Shown here: in pieces, positions 58,654 to 64,000 of the stretch
How positions within the stretch are numbered: the first letter of the stretch is position 1
Layout: each line of letters starts with the position of its first letter
Assembly (NCBI RefSeq): GCF_004331345.1
Contig: NZ_SJJZ01000003.1
Span: 1 to 64,000 of the forward strand
Origin: Kribbella soli
Lineage (GTDB): Bacteria > Actinomycetota > Actinomycetes > Propionibacteriales > Kribbellaceae
Reading direction: 5' to 3'
DNA: 64,000 bases
The notes under the pieces: model-generated
The model's database searches: none
Told to the model about the DNA's origin: nothing
What the model saw: the letters and a program-made list of their open reading frames with translations, nothing else
Position numbers and translations under genes: made by a program

Positions 58654-59411
58654 TTCGCGCCTGCCTTGAGGAAGCGCTCGTAGCCGTTGGCCTCCAGCTC
58701 CTCGGCCAGCTCCGGGCCACCCTCCTCGGCGACGCGGCCGTCGACGAAGACGTGCACGAAGTCCGGCTTGATGTAGCGCAGGATCCGCGTGTAGTGGGTG
58801 ATCAGCAGGACGCCCTTGTCGCCCTGGCCGGCGAACCGGTTGACGCCCTCGGAGACGATCTTCAGCGCGTCGATGTCGAGGCCGGAGTCGGTCTCGTCGA
58901 GGATCGCGATCTTCGGGTTCAGCAGCTCCAGCTGGACGATCTCGTGGCGCTTCTTCTCACCGCCGGAGAAGCCCTCGTTGACGTTGCGCTGGCCGAAGGT
59001 CGGGTCCATGTCCAGGTCGGACAGCGCCTTGTTCACGTCCTTGACCCAGGTCCGCAGCTTCGGCGCCTCGCCGTCGATCGCGGTCTTCGCGGTGCGCAGG
59101 AAGTTCGCCACCGACACCCCCGGCACCTCGACCGGGTACTGCATCGCCAGGAACAGGCCGGCCCGGGCGCGCTCGTCGACGGCCATGTCCAGCACGTCCT
59201 CGCCGTCCAGGGTCACCGTGCCGCTGGTGATGTTGTACTTCGGGTGCCCGGCGATCGAGTACGCCAGCGTCGACTTGCCGGAGCCGTTCGGGCCCATGAT
59301 CGCGTGCGTCTGACCACCGGCGATGGTCAGGTCGACGCCGCGCAGGATCTCCTTCGGGCCGTTCTCGGTGTCGACCGACACGTGCAGGTCGCGGATCTCG
59401 AGTGTCGCCAT
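58650..59411 (-). CDS. sufC: Fe-S cluster assembly ATPase SufC
   Basis: 253 residues, ABC ATPase fold with Walker A GPNGSGKST (about 39-47), signature FSGGEKKRHEIVQL and Walker B KIAILDETDSGLDIDAL. Forms the SufBCD complex; the ERARAGLFLAMQYPVEVPGV segment is typical of SufC. Located between the Rieske ferredoxin and sufS. Confidence 0.96.
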   Translation of the reverse strand: MATLEIRDLHVSVDTENGPKEILRGVDLTIAGGQTHAIMGPNGSGKSTLAYSIAGHPKYNITSGTVTLDGEDVLDMAVDERARAGLFLAMQYPVEVPGVSVANFLRTAKTAIDGEAPKLRTWVKDVNKALSDLDMDPTFGQRNVNEGFSGGEKKRHEIVQLELLNPKIAILDETDSGLDIDALKIVSEGVNRFAGQGDKGVLLITHYTRILRYIKPDFVHVFVDGRVAEEGGPELAEELEANGYERFLKAGAK

Positions 59412-59434
59412 GGGTTTCTTCTATCTCCGTCTGT

Positions 59435-59773
59435 TTACAGGGATGCCTGGTTCAGGGGGTTCTTCACGTCGACGAGTACGTCGTCGCCGTCGAGGCGCAC
59501 CGGGTAGATCGGCACCGGGTCGTAGGCCGGCAGGCTGGTCGGCTCACCGGTGCGCAGGTCGAAGCGGGACCCGTGCAGCCAGCACTCGATCTCGCACTCG
59601 CCGACGTCACCCTCGGACAGCTGGATCTGCGCGTGCGAGCACTCGTCCCGCACCGCGAAGTACTGTCCTTCGCTCTTCACGACCGCGACCTCCACACCGC
59701 CGACCTCGACCGGGATCACTCCCTCGTCGGGGACGTCGGCGGCGGCGCAGGCGCGCTCGAACGTGTCGCTCAC
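59435..59773 (-). CDS. Rieske-type non-haem ferredoxin of the suf operon
   Basis: 112 residues from GTG 59773. The [2Fe-2S] ligands C45-S-H47 and C64-x-x-H67 (CWLHG) are present in the Rieske arrangement. This gene regularly sits between sufD and sufC in actinobacteria and may supply electrons for cluster assembly. GTGA overlap with sufD. Confidence 0.93.
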   Translation of the reverse strand: MSDTFERACAAADVPDEGVIPVEVGGVEVAVVKSEGQYFAVRDECSHAQIQLSEGDVGECEIECWLHGSRFDLRTGEPTSLPAYDPVPIYPVRLDGDDVLVDVKNPLNQASL

Positions 59774-60972
59774 TGCCCGACGACCGCCTTGGCCGATGCG
59801 CTCAACTCCGCGGCCCGTGCGAGCTTCTCCTCGATCACGTCGTGCAGGTGCTCGGTGACCTCGGGTACGCCGATCTTGCCGATGATGTCGTTGAAGAAGC
59901 CGGACACCACCAGCCGCCGGGCCGCGTCCTCGGGGATGCCGCGGGCCTGCAGGTAGAACAGCTGCTCGTCGTCGAAGCGGCCGGTCGCGGACGCGTGCCC
60001 CGCGCCCTCGATCTCGCCGGTCTCGATCTCCAGGTTCGGCACCGAGTCGGCGCGGGCGCCGTCGGTGAGGACCAGGTTCCGGTTCAGCTCGAACGTGTTG
60101 GTGCCCTCGGCCGCGGCCCGGATCAGCACGTCGCCGATCCACACCGAGCGCGCCTTGTCACCGGCCAGCGCGCCCTTGTAGAGCACGTTGCTCTTGCAGT
60201 TGGTCGCCTCGTGGTCGACGAACAGCCGGTTCTCGTGGTGCTGCCCGCCTTCGGCGAAGTAGACCCCGAGGAGCTCCGCGTCACCGCCAGGTCCGGCGTA
60301 CCGGACGTTGGTGCCGATCCGGACGACCTTGCCGCCCAGGGTGACGACGACGTGGTGGAGCTTCGCGTCCCGCCCGACCAGCGCGTCGTGCTGGCCCAGG
60401 TGGATCGACTCGTGGTCGCCCTGCTGGATGCTGACCACGCGCAGTTCGGCGGCGTCGCCGACGACGACCTCGACGTTGCTGCTCAGCTCGCCGGCGCCGG
60501 TGTGATCGATGATCACGATCGCGCGGCTGTGCCGGCCGGCCTCGACGATCAGGTGGCTGAAGCCGCGGGCACCGAGGCTCGCGACGTTCACGTGCACCGC
60601 CTCGGTCAGCTCGGCCTCGACCGGGATCCGGACCGCGAACGCCTCGCCCGCGTGGTTCCAGGCGACGGCCGCGGACCGGTCCTGCGGCTTGCCGACCTTC
60701 AGCGAGTCCGCCGCAACGGTCTCGAAGACGACGCCCTCGGGACCGGAGGCGTCGATCTTCGGGGTCTCGGTGCCGGCCGCGTCGTCGAACAGGGCCTTGA
60801 GCTGCTTGACCGGGGTGAAGCGCCACTCCTCCTCGCGCCCGTTCGGCACCGCGAAGTCGGCGACGTCGTACGACGTCGGCCGCTCGCTGCGCGCCTGGAG
60901 CGGGACCGGGGACCCCGGCCCGTGGGAGTGTGCCCGGTTGCCGGTGGCAACCAGCGTTTCAGCGGCGGACAT
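59770..60972 (-). CDS. sufD: Fe-S cluster assembly protein SufD
   Basis: 400 residues, SufB/SufD family beta-helix scaffold (AVVIIDHT-like repeats, HVVVTLGGKVVRIG, and GIPEDAARRLVVSGFFNDIIGKI near the end, with the conserved His/Cys-bearing loop NCKSNVLYKGALAGDKARSVW split within it). Non-catalytic partner of SufB in SufBCD. Starts one base inside the sufB stop. Confidence 0.95.
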   Translation of the reverse strand: MSAAETLVATGNRAHSHGPGSPVPLQARSERPTSYDVADFAVPNGREEEWRFTPVKQLKALFDDAAGTETPKIDASGPEGVVFETVAADSLKVGKPQDRSAAVAWNHAGEAFAVRIPVEAELTEAVHVNVASLGARGFSHLIVEAGRHSRAIVIIDHTGAGELSSNVEVVVGDAAELRVVSIQQGDHESIHLGQHDALVGRDAKLHHVVVTLGGKVVRIGTNVRYAGPGGDAELLGVYFAEGGQHHENRLFVDHEATNCKSNVLYKGALAGDKARSVWIGDVLIRAAAEGTNTFELNRNLVLTDGARADSVPNLEIETGEIEGAGHASATGRFDDEQLFYLQARGIPEDAARRLVVSGFFNDIIGKIGVPEVTEHLHDVIEEKLARAAELSASAKAVVGQ

Positions 60973-62384
60973 CAGCCGACGGCCCCTTCCATCTGCAGCT
61001 CGATGAGCCGGTTGAGTTCCAGCGCGTACTCCATCGGGAGCTCGCGGGCGATCGGCTCGATGAAGCCGCGGACGATCATCGCCATCGCCTCGTCCTCGGC
61101 CATGCCCCGGCTCATCAGGTAGAAGAGCTGGTCGTCGCTGACCTTGGACACGGTCGCCTCGTGCCCCATCGCCACGTCGTCCTCGCGGACGTCGACGTAC
61201 GGGTAGGTGTCCGAACGGCTGATGGTGTCGACCAGCAGCGCGTCACAGCGCACCGTGGACTTGCTGTGGTGCGAGCCCGGCGCCACCTCGACCAGACCGC
61301 GGTACGACGTCCGGCCGCCACCGCGGGCCACCGACTTCGAGACGATCGAGCTGGAGGTGTACGGCGCGTTGTGCACCATCTTGGAGCCGGCGTCCTGGTG
61401 CTGGCCCTCGCCGGCGAACGCGACCGACAGGGTCTCGCCCTTGGCGTGCTCGCCCATCAGGTACACGGCCGGGTACTTCATGGTCACCTTGGAACCGATG
61501 TTGCCGTCGATCCACTCCATGGTCGCGCCCTCTTCGCAGGTGGCGCGCTTGGTGACCAGGTTGTAGACGTTGTTCGACCAGTTCTGGATCGTCGTGTAGC
61601 GGCAGCGGGCGCCCTTCTTCACGATGATCTCGACGACCGCCGAGTGCAGCGAGTCGGACTTGTAGATCGGCGCCGTACAACCCTCGACGTAGTGCACGTA
61701 GGCACCCTCGTCGACGATGATCAGCGTGCGCTCGAACTGGCCCATGTTCTCGGTGTTGATCCGGAAGTACGCCTGCAGCGGGATGTCCACCTTGACGCCC
61801 TTGGGGACGTAGATGAACGAGCCGCCGGACCAGACCGCGGTGTTCAGCGAGGCGAACTTGTTGTCGCCGACCGGGATGACGGAGCCGAAGTACTCCTTGA
61901 AGATCTCCGGGTGCTCGCGCAGGCCGGTGTCGGTGTCCAGGAAGATGACGCCCTGGGCCTCCAGGTCCTCACGGATCTGGTGGTAGACGACCTCGGACTC
62001 GTACTGTGCGGCGACGCCGGCGACCAGGCGCTGCTTCTCCGCCTCCGGGATGCCGAGCTTGTCGTAGGTGTTCTTGATGTCCTCGGGCAGCTCTTCCCAG
62101 CTGGTCGCCTGCTTCTCGGTCGACCGCACGAAGTACTTGATGTTGTCGAAGTCGATTCCGGACAGGTCGGCACCCCAGGACGGCATCGGCTTGCGGTCGA
62201 AGAGCTTCAGGCCCTTCAGCCGCAGGTCGAGCATCCACTCCGGCTCGTTCTTCAGCGCGGAGATGCCCCGCACCACGTCGGTGCTGAGGCCGCGCTGGGC
62301 GACCGCGCCGGCGGCGTCGGAGTCGGCCCAGCCGTACTGGTAGTTGCCGAGGCCTTCCAGTTCGGGGTGAGCGGTTTGCGTCAT
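60972..62384 (-). CDS. sufB: Fe-S cluster assembly protein SufB
   Basis: 470 residues from ATG 62384, overlapping sufR by four bases (ATGA). Carries the SufB motifs FVRSTEKQATSWEELPEDIK, GGSFIYVPKGVKVDIPLQ, GCTAPIYKSDSLHSAVVEI and RCDALLVDTISRSDTYP, including the conserved Cys of RCDALL. Scaffold on which the cluster is built with SufC and SufD. No intein is inserted, unlike in some mycobacteria. Confidence 0.96.
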   Translation of the reverse strand: MTQTAHPELEGLGNYQYGWADSDAAGAVAQRGLSTDVVRGISALKNEPEWMLDLRLKGLKLFDRKPMPSWGADLSGIDFDNIKYFVRSTEKQATSWEELPEDIKNTYDKLGIPEAEKQRLVAGVAAQYESEVVYHQIREDLEAQGVIFLDTDTGLREHPEIFKEYFGSVIPVGDNKFASLNTAVWSGGSFIYVPKGVKVDIPLQAYFRINTENMGQFERTLIIVDEGAYVHYVEGCTAPIYKSDSLHSAVVEIIVKKGARCRYTTIQNWSNNVYNLVTKRATCEEGATMEWIDGNIGSKVTMKYPAVYLMGEHAKGETLSVAFAGEGQHQDAGSKMVHNAPYTSSSIVSKSVARGGGRTSYRGLVEVAPGSHHSKSTVRCDALLVDTISRSDTYPYVDVREDDVAMGHEATVSKVSDDQLFYLMSRGMAEDEAMAMIVRGFIEPIARELPMEYALELNRLIELQMEGAVG

Positions 62385-63106
62385 CGAGTCGTCCTCGCAG
62401 ATTCGCCGTCGGATACAGGGGCCGCAGGGGCAGGGCCCGGGATATGCGTCGTACACACACCGTCGCCGTGAGCGATGGTGGCCAGTCGCTGTACGTGCTT
62501 GCCGAGGAGTCTCGAGAACACCTCGGTCTCGGCCTCGCACAGCTGGGGGAACTGCGCGGCCACGTGCGCGACCGGGCAGTGGTGCTGGCAGAGCTGGGCG
62601 CCGTGGCCCGCCTCCGCCGTGGAGGCTGCGTAGCCGTCGGCCGTCAGGGCCTGGGCGAGCACCTCCGTCTTCTTGTTCTCCGGAGCCTGCGCGAGCAGTT
62701 CCCGGTAGCGCTCCTCGACCTCGGAGACCCGGTGCCGGGCGAACTCCGCCACGGCGTCGTCACCGCCGGCCTCGGCGATGAACCGCATCGCGGTCGCCGC
62801 GAGGTCGTCGTACGCCTGGTGGAAGGCGTGCCGGCCCGAGTCGGTCAGCACGAACACCTTCGCGGGACGGCCGCGGCCGCGGGGGCCGTAGACGCGCTCC
62901 TCGCGGGATTCCACCAGGCCCTCGTCCAGCAGGTGGTCGAGGTGCCGGCGAACCGCCGCCGGGGTGAGTTCGAGCCGTTCCGCCAGCACCGCGGCGCTGG
63001 ACGGGCCATTGGTCAGGATCGAGCGTGCGACCCGGTCCCGGGTGGACTCGTCCCGCGCGCCGGCAGCGCCGTGGGACACGGCTCGGTCGGTCGCAGGAGT
63101 TTTCAC
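62381..63106 (-). CDS. sufR: Fe-S cluster-sensing repressor SufR
   Basis: 241 residues from GTG 63106. N-terminal winged HTH (SSAAVLAERLELTPAAVRRHLDHLL) and a C-terminal cluster-binding region with C173, C177, C190 and C218 (QLCQHHCPV ... FPQLCEAE ... GVCTTHI). Holo-SufR represses the suf operon; the operator overlaps its own -10 and start codon. Transcript expected to be leaderless. Confidence 0.93.
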   Translation of the reverse strand: MKTPATDRAVSHGAAGARDESTRDRVARSILTNGPSSAAVLAERLELTPAAVRRHLDHLLDEGLVESREERVYGPRGRGRPAKVFVLTDSGRHAFHQAYDDLAATAMRFIAEAGGDDAVAEFARHRVSEVEERYRELLAQAPENKKTEVLAQALTADGYAASTAEAGHGAQLCQHHCPVAHVAAQFPQLCEAETEVFSRLLGKHVQRLATIAHGDGVCTTHIPGPAPAAPVSDGESARTTR

Positions 63107-63141
63107 AACATCAGTGTCGCGTAATTCCCCAGGCCCTTCAA
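63103..63141 (-). promoter_or_regulatory. suf promoter with ACACT-N5-TGTGA SufR operator
   Basis: On the minus strand TTGAAG (-35, 63136-63141) and GACACT (-10, 63113-63118) are 17 bp apart, and the GTG at 63106 lies just after, so the mRNA is leaderless. ACACT-GATGT-TGTGA (63103-63117) has the sequence reported for the mycobacterial SufR site and covers the -10 and the start codon. CCCTT-N5-AAGGG (63134-63148) is a further dyad over the -35. Confidence 0.75.
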
Positions 63142-63234
63142 ATAAGGGTCCCCTAACCGGTTCGGGCGCTCACGCGGGGCCCGGGACCCGACCGTGAGCG
63201 AGGTCACTCCGGGCCGTTCTCTATGCTGCCGTTT

Positions 63235-63957
63235 GTGCCAGTCGCGGTGGAGATCGACAACCTCGTCGTGCGGTACGGCGAGAAGACCGCTGTCGACGGT
63301 CTCGGTCTCACCGTAGCCGCCGGAACGGTGACGGCCGTGCTCGGCCCGAACGGCGCCGGCAAGACCACGACCGTGGAGACCTGTGAGGGCTTCCGGCGCC
63401 CGGACTCGGGCAGCGTCCGGGTCCTCGGCCTGGACCCGCTCGCCGACCACGACGAGCTGATGCCGAGGATCGGCGTGATGCTCCAGGAGGGCGGCGCCTG
63501 GTCGGGCGTCCGCGCGGTCGAGATGCTTCGGTACGTCGCCACGCTGCACACCCACCCGCTCGACGTGCCCGCCCTGGTGGAGCGCCTCGACCTGGGCAGC
63601 TGCGGGCGAACGCCGTACCGGCGGCTCTCGGGTGGGCAGAAGCAGCGGTTGTCGTTCGCGCTGGCGATCGTGGGACGGCCGGAGATCGCGTTCCTGGACG
63701 AGCCGACGACCGGACTGGACCCGCATGGCCGCCGCGAGATCTGGCAGCTGATCCGGGACCTGCGTAACGACGGCGTGACCGTCGTGCTGACGACGCATGC
63801 GATGGACGAGGCCGAGCAGCTGTCCGATCAGGTGCACGTCGTGTCGGCCGGCAAGGTGATCGCTTCCGGTACCCCCGACTCCCTCACCGAGCACCACACC
63901 AAGTCCCTCGAGGACGTGTTCCTCGAACTGACCGCGCCGAAGCGGGAGACGCGATGA
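63235..63957 (+). CDS. ABC transporter ATP-binding protein (DrrA/CcmA type)
   Basis: 240 residues from GTG 63235; TATGCT (63222-63227) fits a -10 for a leaderless start there, so ATG 63223 is rejected. Walker A GPNGAGKTT (37-45), signature LSGGQKQRLSFALAI, Walker B IAFLDEPTTGLD, and TTHAMDEAEQL with the His switch. The ending SLEDVFLELT is typical of drug or heme exporters of the ABC-2 type. ATGA overlap with the permease gene that follows. Divergent from the suf operon, 128 bp away; regularly found beside suf in actinobacteria. Confidence 0.88.
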   Translation: MPVAVEIDNLVVRYGEKTAVDGLGLTVAAGTVTAVLGPNGAGKTTTVETCEGFRRPDSGSVRVLGLDPLADHDELMPRIGVMLQEGGAWSGVRAVEMLRYVATLHTHPLDVPALVERLDLGSCGRTPYRRLSGGQKQRLSFALAIVGRPEIAFLDEPTTGLDPHGRREIWQLIRDLRNDGVTVVLTTHAMDEAEQLSDQVHVVSAGKVIASGTPDSLTEHHTKSLEDVFLELTAPKRETR

Positions 63958-64000
63958 GCAGCGCTGCGACCTATGCCCCGAGGCCGGGCAGCGCACCCTG
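63954..64000 (+). CDS. ABC-2 type transporter permease, N-terminal fragment
   Basis: Only 15 codons are in the window (MSSAATYAPRPGSAP). It starts at ATG 63954 in an ATGA overlap with the ATPase gene, so it should encode the matching membrane subunit. The identity is inferred from position only. Confidence 0.5.
   Translation, partial: MSSAATYAPRPGSAP

Noticed and set aside
1..64000. CRISPR arrays, tRNA or rRNA genes, insertion sequences, prophage genes
   Set aside because: No regularly spaced direct repeats, cloverleaf-like tracts, transposase motifs or phage structural genes were seen on reading both strands.

Overview
The window is G+C-rich DNA with dense, often 1-4 bp overlapping genes, many GTG starts and several apparently leaderless promoters. 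This points to an actinobacterium. The gene set (acVLRF1-type release factor homologue, SufR-SufBDCSU-SufT operon, Tad pilus locus, ROK-controlled sugar uptake, many DUF559/AbiEi-like genes in the clade) fits Propionibacteriales, Kribbella or a close relative, but the genus is an inference from gene style only. No rRNA, tRNA, CRISPR array, transposase or phage gene was seen.

Layout. 1-4.8 kb: tail of cysN and a CbiX-type chelatase; a DUF559/AbiEi-like gene bracketed by two related inverted-repeat elements; a ribbon-helix-helix protein followed by a Doc-like/Clp-N fusion; PPK2; two small membrane ORFs; zapE. 5.8-13.4 kb: a sugar locus (solute-binding lipoprotein, two permeases, VOC protein, aldo/keto reductase, GH1 beta-glucosidase) closed by a convergent ROK repressor, with ROK-like operators at both ends and no ATPase gene. 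13.4-20.6 kb: quinone oxidoreductase behind a near-perfect SoxR box; a MerR-controlled operon with a Cys-Cys protein and a YnfA-like membrane protein; secreted or anchored small proteins; divergent FHA protein and LigC-type DNA ligase; a cis-prenyltransferase. 20.4-27.3 kb: ABC exporter divergent from an SRPBCC-ArsR-SRPBCC operon with paired operators; enoyl-CoA hydratase family protein; ABC-F ATPase; YpfJ-type zinc peptidase and a strong terminator.

27.3-38.8 kb: a twelve-gene minus-strand Tad/Flp pilus locus (SAF/CpaB, CpaE-like, CpaF, TadB, TadC, Flp pilin, three TadE/G pseudopilins, lipoprotein, secreted protein, LysM-BTAD membrane protein).

38.8-54.8 kb is the most unusual part. Two giant paralogous proteins (2355 and about 2161 residues) with no signal peptide or membrane helix each contain a helical N-terminal third and then six evenly spaced beta-rich modules with Gly/Ser/Thr-rich inserts. 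Each giant is followed by a small acidic protein carrying two CxxC pairs, and between the two units sits a third, cysteine-free homologue of the small protein. Function is unknown. A toxin-like or pore-like role with cognate partner proteins is only a hypothesis.

54.7-64 kb: acVLRF1 and a TetR regulator in one operon, a divergent cupin, then the complete sufR-B-D-ferredoxin-C-S-U-T operon behind a promoter with an ACACT-N5-TGTGA SufR site over the start codon, and finally the start of a divergent ABC transporter.
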